64,000 nt of DNA, taken from contig CAWEBB010000022.1 of assembly GCA_963807085.1 (NCBI GenBank), positions 62,001-126,000 on the forward strand. The letters run 5' to 3'. The position numbers and the translations under genes are program-made. Each line of letters starts with the position of its first letter. The stretch's first letter is position 1. The notes below the pieces were generated by a model, which worked only from the letters and a program-made list of their open reading frames with translations, did not search any database and was not told the DNA's origin. Positions 54,301 to 63,272 of the stretch are shown one piece after another. This DNA is from JACKII01 sp963807085 (GTDB lineage: Bacteria; Pseudomonadota; Alphaproteobacteria; Bin95).

Positions 54301-56312
54301 ATGAGCGATCCCGCTTACCGCGTTCTTGCCCGAAAATACCGCCCCGTCGATTTCGATGGCCTAATCGGCCAGGAAGTGTTGGTGCGCACGCTCACGAACG
54401 CCATTGCGGCCGGGCGGCTGGCGCAGGCCTACGTGCTGACCGGCGTGCGCGGCATCGGCAAGACCACAACCGCCCGCATTCTGGCGCGGGCCTTCAATTG
54501 CATCGGTCCCGACGGAAAAGGCGGTCCGACCGTAAAGCCCTGCGGCGAGTGCGAGCACTGCCGCGCTATCGCCGAAGACCGGCATGTGGACGTGGTGGAG
54601 ATGGACGCTGCCTCCAATAACAGCGTCGACAATATCCGGGAAATCGTCGAGGCCTCGCGTTATCGGCCTGCGTCCGCGCGCTACAAGATCTATATTCTCG
54701 ACGAAGTGCATATGCTCTCCAATGCGGCGTTCAACGCGCTGTTGAAGACCCTGGAAGAGCCGCCGCCGCATCTGAAATTCATCTTCGCCACGACCGAGAT
54801 CCGCAAAGTGCCGGTAACGGTGCTTTCACGCTGCCAGCGCTTTGACCTGCGCCGGGTGGATGCGGCGGAACTTGCCGAACATTTCGCCGGCATTGCTGAA
54901 CAAGAGAATGTCGCGATCGAACCGACGGCACTGACCATTGCTGGCGCGGGCGGCGGACGGATCGGTACGCGATGGCCTGTCGCTGATGGACCAGGCGATC
55001 GCGCTCAGTGATGGCAATGTCCGGGAAGAGCAGATCCGGGACATGCTGGGTCTTGGCCGACCGGGGCGTTGTTTTTGATTTGGCCGAGGCGTTGCTGCAA
55101 GGCGACGTGCCTGGTGCGCTGGCGGTGGCGGAGCAGTATGCATGCCGCCGGCGCCGATCCGGCCGTCATTCTGCAACGATCTGCTGGAGCTGACGCACTG
55201 GCTGACCCGCCTGAAGATCGAGCCGGAGGCATCGACGGACGCGTCTGATGCCAGAAGCGGAGCGCGCGCGCGGCGCGGCCATGGCTGAGCCACTCAGCCT
55301 GCCGGTGCTGGCCAGGCTCTGGCAACTGCTGCTGAAGGGCGTGGGCGAGCTGGGGCAGGCGCCGTCCCCGCGGCTGGCATTGGAAATGGTGCTGATCCGC
55401 ACGGCCTATGCAGCCAATTTGCCAAGCCCGGCAGATCTTGTCAAACAGTTACAGGAAACGAGGCCGAAGCCGGCCGCTGGGGTACCGCCGCCGCGATCCG
55501 GGAGGGCCGCCGCGCCCATATCTTCGCCGGAGGCGCCTAAGCCTGTCGGTGCGATGCCGGTTCCAGCTGCGGATTTTCGGCCGCCACCACTATCGCCGCC
55601 AGTCGAGCCGGCGCCAGAGGCCCACGGAGGGACGGCGAAGCCGGTGCAGACCGCCCCGATGTCTGCCGGGCACGCTCTGCATGCTGACTGCGCCGTCGCC
55701 GGTCGGCATGACAGCCCGGCTCGGGCGCCGGCCTCGCATGACGTGCCACGGCAAGATCGGCCGCCGGACGATGAGGGGCCGCCGCCGGACTATGACGAGC
55801 CGCCGCCCTATGGATCCTATGAAGGGGAAATGGAGCGTATCCCGGTGCCCACGAGCTTCCGGGAACTTGTCCGTTTGTTGGAACAGCGCAAGATCGAACC
55901 TTTGTTGACGGCGCGGCTGCGCACCCAGGTCCGCCCCGTCTCGTTCGAGACGGGTGCCGTCACGTTTGCCCTGGAGCCGGGGGCCGATCCCGAACTGCCG
56001 GGAGCGCTGCACAGCCTTTTGAACCGGCTGTTCGGTGTCGAATGGTCGGTAATGCGGGCCCCGTCGGCGGATGGTTCGACCGTGGCCGAAGCGGTCGCGG
56101 CGGAAGAGGCTGCGGAACACGAGGCGGTGCTGGGGCATCCCTTGGTGCAAGCCGCCCTTGACGCATTTCCCGGCGCCCAAGTCGCCGAGATACGGCATCG
56201 GCCCATTGCCGAGCCGGAGGATTGGACGGTGACAATACCCCCCGCGCCGGACGAGATGATCGCTGGCGACCCATTTGACGACGAATTCAACGACGAGGAT
56301 GGTGAGAAATGA
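54301..56312 (+). CDS. dnaX: DNA polymerase III gamma/tau subunit, broken by five 1-nt insertions
   Basis: The clamp-loader ATPase of the replicase. Walker A is LTGVRGIGKTTTARILARAF, the zinc Cys cluster CGECEHCRAI, Walker B YKIYILDEVHML and sensor I FIFATTEIRKVPVTVLSRCQRFDLRR, all intact. Past residue 210, normal DnaX wording continues only after removing one base each near 54937, 55053-55054, 55137, 55177 and 55246; this yields ...LLARAADGSVRDGLSLMDQ, then MLGLADRGVVFDLAEALL, then AEQMHAAGADPAVILQDLLE. The tau-like Pro-rich part and C-terminus then run to 56312. The restored length is about 668 residues. The gene is essential, so error or recoding must be considered. Confidence 0.88.
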
Positions 56313-56632
56313 AAAATCTCGGCAATATTTTGAAGCAGGCTCAGAACATCCAGACCCGCATGGCGGAGGTCCAGGAAGAACTGCGCGAAATGGAGATCGA
56401 GGGCCAATCTGGCGGCGGCATGGTCAAGGCCATGTTGAATGGCAAGGGGGAAATGCGCTCGCTGAGCCTGGATCCGGCCATTGTGGACAAGGACGACGTG
56501 GGCGTGTTGGAGGATCTAATCGTCGCGGCAGTCAACGATGCCCGCACCAAGGCCGAGGCGATCAGCCAGGAAAAAATGGCGGAACTGACTGCCGGCCTGC
56601 CGTTGCCACCCGGTATGAAGTTGCCATTCTAG
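56309..56632 (+). CDS. ybaB: YbaB/EbfC nucleoid-associated protein
   Basis: A 107-residue DNA-binding dimer of the YbaB/EbfC family. Marks are MKNLGNILKQAQNIQTRMAEVQEEL at the start and GGMVKAMLNGKGEM in the middle, with LPPGMKLPF at the end. It overlaps the dnaX stop in an ATGA and precedes recR by 8 nt, the conserved dnaX-ybaB-recR order. Confidence 0.95.
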   Translation: MKNLGNILKQAQNIQTRMAEVQEELREMEIEGQSGGGMVKAMLNGKGEMRSLSLDPAIVDKDDVGVLEDLIVAAVNDARTKAEAISQEKMAELTAGLPLPPGMKLPF

Positions 56633-56640
56633 GGGCGGCG

Positions 56641-57237
56641 ATGGCGGAATCGCCGGTCGAAAATCTGATCCGTCAGATCGCCCGCCTGCCGGGTCTGGGG
56701 CCGCGGTCGGCCCGGCGGATCGTGTTGTACCTGTTGCAACGGCGGCAATCGGTGTTGCAGCCGTTGCTGTCTGCGTTGCGTATGGTGGAAGCCGCCGTCG
56801 GTCAGTGCAGCATATGCCGAAATTGGGATGTGGTCGATCCCTGCACCATCTGTACCGACCAACGCCGCGACCGGAGGATGATCTGTGTCGTCGAAGGCGT
56901 GGCCGATCTGTGGGCGTTGGAGCGAAGCGGTGCCTATAAGGGGCAGTATCATGTGCTTGGCGGCGCGTTGTCGGCGCTGAACGGCACAAGGCCGGAAGAT
57001 TTGGGCCTTGCCGGTTTGATCGAACGAGCCGATCGGCCGGAAGTCACAGAAATCGTCTTGGCGCTGGGCGCCACCGTGGACGGCCAGACAACCGCGCATT
57101 ACCTGGCCAATTCTCTCGCCCATTGTGGGGTGGATATCACCCGCCTGGCACATGGTGTGCCTGTCGGCGGCCAGCTGGATTATATGGATGATGGCACCCT
57201 GACCGCCGCGCTGCGCTCCCGCCGGCCTTTATCCTGA
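56641..57237 (+). CDS. recR: Recombination mediator RecR
   Basis: A 198-residue DNA-clamp protein that works with RecO/RecF to load RecA at gaps. It has the helix-hairpin-helix ARLPGLGPRSARRIVLYLL, a four-Cys zinc site in GQCSICRNWDVVDPCTIC and a Toprim domain (ICVVEGVADLWALE). The third and fourth Cys and the C-terminal LAHGVPVGGQLDYMDDGTL are intact. ATG 56641 is 8 nt after the ybaB stop. Confidence 0.95.
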   Translation: MAESPVENLIRQIARLPGLGPRSARRIVLYLLQRRQSVLQPLLSALRMVEAAVGQCSICRNWDVVDPCTICTDQRRDRRMICVVEGVADLWALERSGAYKGQYHVLGGALSALNGTRPEDLGLAGLIERADRPEVTEIVLALGATVDGQTTAHYLANSLAHCGVDITRLAHGVPVGGQLDYMDDGTLTAALRSRRPLS

Positions 57238-57265
57238 GCTCTTGGACAATCAGACAGCCGACCTT

Positions 57266-57292
57266 GCGGACCCCCGCGTTAGACCGGGGTCG
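57266..57292. terminator. Convergent-gene hairpin
   Basis: GACCCC (57269-57274) pairs with GGGGTC (57286-57291) around an 11-nt loop, with flanking GCG/CGC pairs across a bulge. It lies between convergent recR and the stress-protein gene and could end both transcripts, though no T tract follows. Confidence 0.4.
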
Positions 57293-57339
57293 CCACAATC
57301 CGGCTAACCGGTATTCGAACTTGCAACAGGCGTCGGAAC

Positions 57340-58203
57340 TCAATGCATCATCAGGACCGGACGTCCGGCGACCTGGAGAATGTGCCGCGTGACGCCGCCG
57401 AGGATGATTTGCCGTAGGCGCGAATGGTTGAAGGCGCCCATCACGATCAGGTCGGCGTCGAACTCCCAGGTCGCATCGAGCAACGCCTCGCCGGATGACT
57501 TGTGCTCCGGTTTGATGAGAACCGGATCGGCCTTGATGCCATACCAGCCGAGCGAGGCGGCGTAGTCCCTGACGGTTTGAGGGTCAAAACTGTCATCATC
57601 TGCTGCCATAACCTGCACCGCGTCTGCGGCCTCCAGGAACGGCATGGCGGCCTGGGCGGCGCGGCTTGCCTCGGTAGTATCGTTCCAGAAGACCGACACC
57701 CGCTTGCCGAGCGATTTCAGCTCCTGGCGAGGCGAAAACAGGACGGGCCGGCCGGTATCATAGATGGCGGCTTCGGCCGCGGCGGAAAGATCGCCATCAT
57801 TCAGCGACGGCGCGCGCAACAGCACCAAATCCGAAAGCTTGCCCAGCCGCGCGATCTGTTCGCCGGATTGGCCGGTAATGTCGATCAACCGAGCGCTCGG
57901 CTGATCCGAGGCGCGGATCTTCGTCTGTTCGGGAATGCCGGTTGCGTCCAGCCATTTGCCGAAGACAGTGCGGCAGCGTTCGGCAATTGCGCTCTCTTCC
58001 TTTTCCACCTGCGCCTGGACCGTTTCGATCAGGTCGGCGGAGAGGCCTTCGCCCACCATCGGCATGGCGGAGAGCCCGTCCCGGCGGACATGCAACAAGT
58101 CGATGTGGCAACCGAAATCGTTGGCGAGATGTCGGGCGGCTTCGAGGTCGATGACGTCCTTGTCGGCGCCTTCGAGCATGGTCAAAACAGTGCGTAAGGT
58201 CAT
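57340..58203 (-). CDS. Universal stress protein (tandem UspA-like domains)
   Basis: A 287-residue two-domain Usp protein. The second domain ends with the ATP-binding signature LIVMGAFNHSRLRQIILGGVTRHIL (Gx2Gx9G type). The first is more divergent (TVLTMLEGADKDVIDLEAARHLA to VLLRAP). ATG 58203 has a strong AAGGAGA. An FNR/FixK-type box (58275-58288) lies about 72 bp upstream, implying induction under low oxygen, as is common for alphaproteobacterial usp genes. Confidence 0.88.
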   Translation of the reverse strand: MTLRTVLTMLEGADKDVIDLEAARHLANDFGCHIDLLHVRRDGLSAMPMVGEGLSADLIETVQAQVEKEESAIAERCRTVFGKWLDATGIPEQTKIRASDQPSARLIDITGQSGEQIARLGKLSDLVLLRAPSLNDGDLSAAAEAAIYDTGRPVLFSPRQELKSLGKRVSVFWNDTTEASRAAQAAMPFLEAADAVQVMAADDDSFDPQTVRDYAASLGWYGIKADPVLIKPEHKSSGEALLDATWEFDADLIVMGAFNHSRLRQIILGGVTRHILQVAGRPVLMMH

Positions 58204-58519
58204 TAATCCATCTCCTTCGCGTTGCCACAATTCCCCTATATATCTAAAGATGAGGGTCGGCAACCAAATTGAAATTGATTTAGGTCAAGCGAACGGTAAT
58301 TAAGTGCGCATGAAGAGGGGGATGCTGTTGGGTCGGCACAAGGGGTTTGGCCGCTCGAATTGACCCAAAGAAACCGGCAGCGGTCCACAAGTGTGCCATT
58401 TGGTGGATGCGACGGGACTAGAGCGACGCGCCGCAAATTGAGCCCCAGCCGGGCGGGCGCCGCGCGCCGTTGACCATTCCGGCGGATGGGTGTTCTTTTT
58501 CGTTTTGCGGGTGCCGCTT
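58204..58519. other. Intergenic region, stress protein / ogt
   Basis: A gap of 316 bp holding the promoter and FNR-like box of the stress-protein gene in its left third. Open frames in the right part overlap the end of ogt on the wrong frame and show no family character. Nothing else is recognised. Confidence 0.5.
58275..58288 (-). promoter_or_regulatory. FNR/FixK-type box upstream of the stress-protein gene
   Basis: TTGAT-TTAG-GTCAA matches TTGAT-N4-ATCAA in nine of ten defined positions. A -10-like TAGATA on the minus strand (58241-58246) puts the centre of the box about 40-48 bp upstream of the expected start of transcription, suitable for activation. Confidence 0.65.
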
Positions 58520-59050
58520 TCAGCGAGGCAGCGTTGCGAACAGGGGCAGATCAGACGCGGAGCGGGGTGCATTGCCTCGTTCCAGGGCCAGCAGCGCGGC
58601 CTTTGTTGCGACTCCCCTGCCGCCGGAAAAGCCGGTGAGTTTGCCGTTCTGACCCATAATCCGATGGCAGGGAATGATAACCGGTATGGGGTTGGCGCCA
58701 CAGGCGCGGCCGACCGCACGCGGACTGGATGCGAGCGTATCCGCCACTTCGCCATAGGTGCGCGTTTCGCCATAGGAAACGCGTTGCATCTGTGCCCAGA
58801 CCGCCTTCTCGTAAGACGAGCCCTCGGCAAAAAGCGGCAGGTCGAAGTTATGCAACTCGCCTCTGCCGTACGCCTGAAGCTGGCCGACAGCTTCCGCCAA
58901 AAGAGGCGTCGGCGGATCCGACGGGAGACCGGCGTCGGTGCAATCTGCCCAGATAACACCGACGATATGATCCGGCGTTGCGGCGACCAATAAAGCGCCG
59001 ATCGCGGTTGGTATCCGAATGGCGAGATGGTAGGGAAAACGCTTGTGCAT
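58520..59050 (-). CDS. ogt: Methylated-DNA-[protein]-cysteine S-methyltransferase
   Basis: A 176-residue suicide repair protein for O6-alkylguanine. The acceptor Cys is in PVIIPCHRIMGQNGKLTGFSGG; the DNA-recognition helix region is YGEVADTLASSPRAVGRACGANP. The length matches Ogt rather than the Ada fusion. ATG 59050 gives a clean start; a longer in-frame start adds 53 residues of poor quality. It is a single gene. Confidence 0.93.
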   Translation of the reverse strand: MHKRFPYHLAIRIPTAIGALLVAATPDHIVGVIWADCTDAGLPSDPPTPLLAEAVGQLQAYGRGELHNFDLPLFAEGSSYEKAVWAQMQRVSYGETRTYGEVADTLASSPRAVGRACGANPIPVIIPCHRIMGQNGKLTGFSGGRGVATKAALLALERGNAPRSASDLPLFATLPR

Positions 59051-59347
59051 CCAGAGGCTCTCGGCTTTTGCCGGACGATTGATGCCGCCGGAAAGGGTGG
59101 CGGATTGACCATCGGAATAGTATCCCGAATGCGCGGCGGTTGCGAGAGCGTTCGTGCGGCGCAGACGGAAGCAAACCAGCTTGATGCTGATGGGTATTAC
59201 TTGCGGCATCGGTCGAACGGAACCATCACAGGGTTGGACGTGACGGTCCGTACACGGAAACAGTTGCGGTCGTAGGCTTTTCCGCCAGCCGGCCCTATGC
59301 TGTGCTTATAGGCCCTTTAGGCCTGCCGCGGCGACAGGAAGGATAAG
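59051..59347. other. Divergent intergenic region, ogt / mnmE
   Basis: A gap of 297 bp with no credible gene. It ends with the strong mnmE ribosome-binding site (AGGAAGGATAAG). AGGCC-rich inverted motifs lie at about 59310-59325 but are short. Confidence 0.45.
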
Positions 59348-60731
59348 GTGTCGGACAGGCGCTTTGAGAATTTGTCGGAGCCGGTCCCGGATACGATCGT
59401 CGCGTTGGCGAGCGGTGCGCTGCCGGCCGGAGTGGCCGTGGTCCGGCTTTCCGGACCGGCGTCGGGAGCTATCGTGCGAGCGATGACGGGGCGGTCCCTG
59501 CCGGCGGCGCGAACGATGGTGCTTCGGTCCTTGCGCGATCCGAACACAGGGGAACTGCTGGACCGTGGGCTGGTGGTCTGGCTGCCCAAACCCGGATCGT
59601 TCACCGGTGAAGATATTGCGGAACTGCATCTGCATGGCGGCCCTGCGGTGGTGAGCGCCGTTCTTGATTTTGTGACGGGCGGCGAAGCCAACTCATCCAG
59701 CCATTGTCGGCTGGCGGAAGCGGGGGAGTTCACTCGGCGGGCGTTTGACAACGGGCGCCTCGATCTGGTCTCGGTCGAGGCGCTCTCGGACCTGGTGCGG
59801 GCCGAAACGGCGGCGCAGCGGCGACAAGCGTTGAGCGGAGCGGGCGGTGCGGCGCAAATTCTCTTCGCCGGCTGGCGGGCGGCGCTGCAGCGCGCGTTGG
59901 CGCTATTGGAAGCGGGCATCGACTTCGCCGACGAGGAGTTGCCGCCGGAAATAGAGGGGAAAGCCGCCGCTGCCGTCAGCGGCGTTCTGACGGAAGTCGA
60001 AGCGGAGTTGGCGAAAGGCGCCGCCGGCATGCGTCTGCGCGATGGCCTGCTGATCGCCATTGTCGGGCCGCCCAATGTTGGCAAATCAAGCCTGCTGAAC
60101 GCCATCGCCGGGCGGGATGCCGCTATTGTCTCCAGCATTCCCGGTACCACCCGCGATATTGTGGAAATCTCGCTGGATCTGGGCGGGTTCCCGGTTACGC
60201 TGGCGGACACGGCGGGGCTGCGTGAAGCCGTCGAACTCTATCGAGGCGGAAGGGGTGAGGCGGGCGAGAGGGCTGGCCGAACGGGCGGATCTCGCCGTGC
60301 TGGTCCTGGATGGCCGGGACTGGCCGGAAATTCCACCCGACATGCGCAACCTTGCGAGCGATGCGGCACTGACCGTCTGGAGCAAAGCCGACCTGCTGAC
60401 GGAGACGGAAAGGCAGGCTCTGTTACCGGAGGGCGGGCCAGCGGTCTCGTCGGTCACCGGGTTCGGGCTCGACGGCCTGCGGCGGACATTGCTAGAACTC
60501 GCGCGCGAGCGGCTTGGTGGCGGCGAAACGGCGGTCGTTACGCGGCAACGGCACAAGGAAGCGCTGCAAACGGTGCACTCGTTGTTGGCGGAATGGTCGC
60601 CCGCGCTGGAGCCGGAAGTGCAGGCTCACCTCATCCATCAGGCCAACCGTGGCATGTCCAGGGTGTTGGGCCGCAGCGATATCGAGGATGTGCTGGATCT
60701 GATTTTTGCGGAGTTTTGTATTGGCAAGTGA
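59348..60731 (+). CDS. mnmE: tRNA modification GTPase MnmE, frame broken by a 1-nt insertion
   Basis: A GTPase that, with MnmG, makes the 5-aminomethyl-type modification at U34 of certain tRNAs. Folate-binding N-terminal region: DTIVALASGALPAGVAVVRLSG and LHLHGGPAVV. G domain: GPPNVGKSSLLNAI, GTTRDI and DTAGLRE. Just after it the frame changes: removing T60239 converts ELYRGG to ELIEAEGVRRARGLAERADLAV, the normal switch-II/G3-G4 continuation, then SKADLL (NKxD-like) to the C-terminal FCIGK. The restored length is 460 residues. The GTG start has a strong site. Confidence 0.88.
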
Positions 60732-60736
60732 GAGAA

Positions 60737-60752
60737 TGTTTCACGTGAAACA
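60737..60752. other. parS: parS site, perfect ParB-binding consensus
   Basis: TGTTTCACGTGAAACA is a perfect 16-bp palindrome and a full match to the conserved parS consensus. It lies 5 nt after mnmE and 23 nt before mnmG, near the parA gene and about 18 kb from the proposed oriC, where bacterial partition sites are expected. Confidence 0.93.
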
Positions 60753-60775
60753 TCGCCGGATCGGGAGGCGCCGCC

Positions 60776-62638
60776 ATGAACCGCTATGACGTGATCGTGG
60801 TCGGCGGTGGCCATGCCGGCTGTGAGGCCGCCGCCGCTGCGGCGCGGACGGGCGCGGCCACCGCCTTGATCACCCACAGGATCGACACGATTGGCGAAAT
60901 GTCCTGCAACCCGGCCATCGGCGGCGTGGGTAAGGGGCATTTGGTTCGCGAGATCGATGCCCTGGATGGCTTGATGGCGCGAATGATCGACCAGGCCGGT
61001 ATCCAATTTCGCATGCTCAACCGTAGCAAGGGCCCCGCCGTGTGGGGGCCGCGAGCCCAGGCGGACCGAGCCCTATACAAGCAGGGGATGCAGCGAGAGC
61101 TGGCCGATACGCCAAACCTCACTCTGGTCGCGGATCCGGTAGAAGACCTGTTGCTCGATCGGAGCGTGGTCGCTGGGGTCCGTGGCGCCAGTGGCGAGGA
61201 GTACCGAGCCCCCGCGGTCGTGATTACCACCGGCACCTTCCTTCGCGGCATCATTCATATGGGCGAGGAGCAGACGCCCGCGGGCCGAGCGGGTGAGCAG
61301 CCCGCCGTGCCCCTCGCCCAACGGATTGAGGCAGCCGGATTCCGGATGGGCAGACTCAAGACGGGCACGCCGCCCCGGCTCCGGCGCGACAGTATCAATG
61401 CCGCCGCTTGCCAGGAGCAGCCGGGCGACGATCCGCCAGAGCCTATGTCCTGGCTGACCGGCCGGATCACGGTGCCGCAGATCTCTTGCCTGATCACCTT
61501 CACCCGGCCGGAGACCCACGACATTGTCCGGGCCAACGTGCATCGTACGGCCATGTATGCCGGACGCCTGTCCGGAACCGGTCCGCGCTATTGCCCGTCC
61601 GTCGAGGACAAGGTGATGCGTTTTCCGGACAAGCCGAACCACCAGATCTTTCTCGAGCCGGAAGGTCTGGAGAGCGATCTGGTCTACCCGAACGGTATTT
61701 CGACCTCGTTGCCGGCGGATATTCAGGAGCGGTTCCTGCACACCATTCCCGGCCTTGAGAACGTCGAAATCGCCCGTCATGGCTATGCCATCGAGTATGA
61801 CTATGTCGATCCGCGCGAGTTGCTGCCGTCATTGGAAACCAAGCGGATACCGGGCCTGTTTCTGGCAGGGCAGATCAATGGCACGACCGGCTACGAAGAG
61901 GCGGGCGCGCAGGGGCTGGTCGCGGGATTGAACGCCGCCCGCAAGGCCGCAGGATCGGAGTCCGTTGTGTTCGACCGGGCGGAGGCTTATCTCGGCGTGA
62001 TGATCGACGATCTGGTCACGCGCGGCGTCGACGAACCCTACCGCATGTTCACGTCCCGGGCCGAATATCGCCTGGCGCTTCGGGCGGACAATGCCGATCA
62101 ACGCCTGACCGCCAAAGGCATCGCAGTCGGCCTGGTGGGAGACGAGCGGCGGCGCGCCTTCGAGGGCAAGCGCCAGGCGTTGCAAGCCGGCGCTGCCGTG
62201 CTCCAGGCAGCGACGGCCAAGCCCGTTGATCTGCGCGACGCCGGGTTGGTCGGGCATCGCGATGGACGCATTCGTTCGGCATGGGAATGTCTCGGCCAGC
62301 CGAAAGCAGATGTCGCGGGTCTCACGAAAATCTGGCCGGAGCTCCGGCAGATAGACCCGTCCATCGCTGCTCAGTTGGCTATCGACGCCCGCTACCAGGG
62401 GTATCTCGCTCGCGAACAGGCTGATGTGGAAGCCTATCGCCGCGACGAGGCGCTGGCCTTGCCGTACGACCTGAAATACGCGGAAATCGCGGGACTTTCC
62501 ACCGAAGAGCGGCAGAAATTGCTGAACACCCGTCCAACGACATTGGGCGGCGCCGGCCGGATTCCGGGGATGACACCGGCCGGAGTGGTGGCGTTGCTGC
62601 GGCATGTGCGGCGGCGCGGCCGGCGCTCCGCCGCGTGA
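60776..62638 (+). CDS. mnmG: tRNA uridine-5-carboxymethylaminomethyl modification enzyme MnmG
   Basis: A 620-residue FAD enzyme, partner of MnmE. FAD motif YDVIVVGGGHAGCEAAAAAAR; signature CNPAIGGVGKGHLVREIDALDG; GPAVWGPRAQADRALY; and FLAGQINGTTGYEEAGAQGL. The C-terminal helical MnmE-binding part includes RAEYRLALRADNADQRLT. All are in one frame, in contrast to neighbouring mnmE. It overlaps rsmG by 4 nt (GTGA). Confidence 0.96.
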   Translation: MNRYDVIVVGGGHAGCEAAAAAARTGAATALITHRIDTIGEMSCNPAIGGVGKGHLVREIDALDGLMARMIDQAGIQFRMLNRSKGPAVWGPRAQADRALYKQGMQRELADTPNLTLVADPVEDLLLDRSVVAGVRGASGEEYRAPAVVITTGTFLRGIIHMGEEQTPAGRAGEQPAVPLAQRIEAAGFRMGRLKTGTPPRLRRDSINAAACQEQPGDDPPEPMSWLTGRITVPQISCLITFTRPETHDIVRANVHRTAMYAGRLSGTGPRYCPSVEDKVMRFPDKPNHQIFLEPEGLESDLVYPNGISTSLPADIQERFLHTIPGLENVEIARHGYAIEYDYVDPRELLPSLETKRIPGLFLAGQINGTTGYEEAGAQGLVAGLNAARKAAGSESVVFDRAEAYLGVMIDDLVTRGVDEPYRMFTSRAEYRLALRADNADQRLTAKGIAVGLVGDERRRAFEGKRQALQAGAAVLQAATAKPVDLRDAGLVGHRDGRIRSAWECLGQPKADVAGLTKIWPELRQIDPSIAAQLAIDARYQGYLAREQADVEAYRRDEALALPYDLKYAEIAGLSTEERQKLLNTRPTTLGGAGRIPGMTPAGVVALLRHVRRRGRRSAA

Positions 62639-63267
62639 GCTCGCCTGGTTCTGCGCGAGGGCAATTGGCAGCCGTCGCGCCCGTGTCGGACGATCAATGG
62701 CGCCGCTTGCAATTATACGCAACACACCTGCAGCATTGGCAGGAGACGCTGAACCTAGTTGCGCCGAGCACCATGGATACGCTTTGGCAGCGGCATATTC
62801 TGAACTCATGGCAGCTGGCGCCACTGGTGCTGCGGCAACCGCCGGGAGCGGTGGTGGACCTGGGCTCCGGCGCCGGGCTGCCTGGCCTCATTCTGGCGAT
62901 TGCCGGCGCCGGAGACGTTCATCTGGTCGAAGCAAATCACCGCAAGGCGGCGTTCCTCCAATTCGCCGCCGCACAAACAAGCGTTTCTTGCAGGGTTCAT
63001 CCGCTCCGGTTCGAGGCGCTCGATCCCGGCTCGATCGGCGAGGTTGCCGTGGTCACGGCCCGCGCGGTCGCTGCGCTCCCTGCCTTGCTGGCGCTGGCTT
63101 TGCCGCTTTGCCATGCCGGGACAGTGTTGTTTTTTCCCAAGGGCCGGCGCTGGCAGGACGAGGTCCAAGCGGCTGAAAAGTCATTCTGCTTTTCGCTGAC
63201 GAGCCATGAAAGCGTGACAGACCCCGAAGCCGTGATATTAGAAGTGCGGTGTCTGACGAGGCGGTAA
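62635..63267 (+). CDS. rsmG: 16S rRNA (guanine527-N7)-methyltransferase
   Basis: A 210-residue SAM methyltransferase modifying G527 of 16S rRNA. Marks are WQETLNLVAPSTMDTLWQRHILNSWQL and the SAM motif VVDLGSGAGLPGLILAIAG, with VVTARAVAALPALL and FFPKGRRW. It starts with GTG 62635 overlapping the mnmG stop, and parA starts 6 nt after its stop; gene order mnmE-mnmG-rsmG-parA is standard. Loss of this enzyme confers low-level streptomycin resistance in other bacteria. Confidence 0.94.
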   Translation: MSSPGSARGQLAAVAPVSDDQWRRLQLYATHLQHWQETLNLVAPSTMDTLWQRHILNSWQLAPLVLRQPPGAVVDLGSGAGLPGLILAIAGAGDVHLVEANHRKAAFLQFAAAQTSVSCRVHPLRFEALDPGSIGEVAVVTARAVAALPALLALALPLCHAGTVLFFPKGRRWQDEVQAAEKSFCFSLTSHESVTDPEAVILEVRCLTRR

Positions 63268-63272
63268 CAATA

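Noticed and set aside
54937..55246. E. coli-type programmed -1 frameshift in dnaX
   Set aside because: No A-AAA-AAG slippery sequence is present, the shifts are +1, and five separate events are needed.
58300..59112. A 270-codon frame overlapping ogt on the same strand
   Set aside because: Ogt in the other frame has the PCHR active site; the alternative is Arg/Ser/Pro-rich without motifs.
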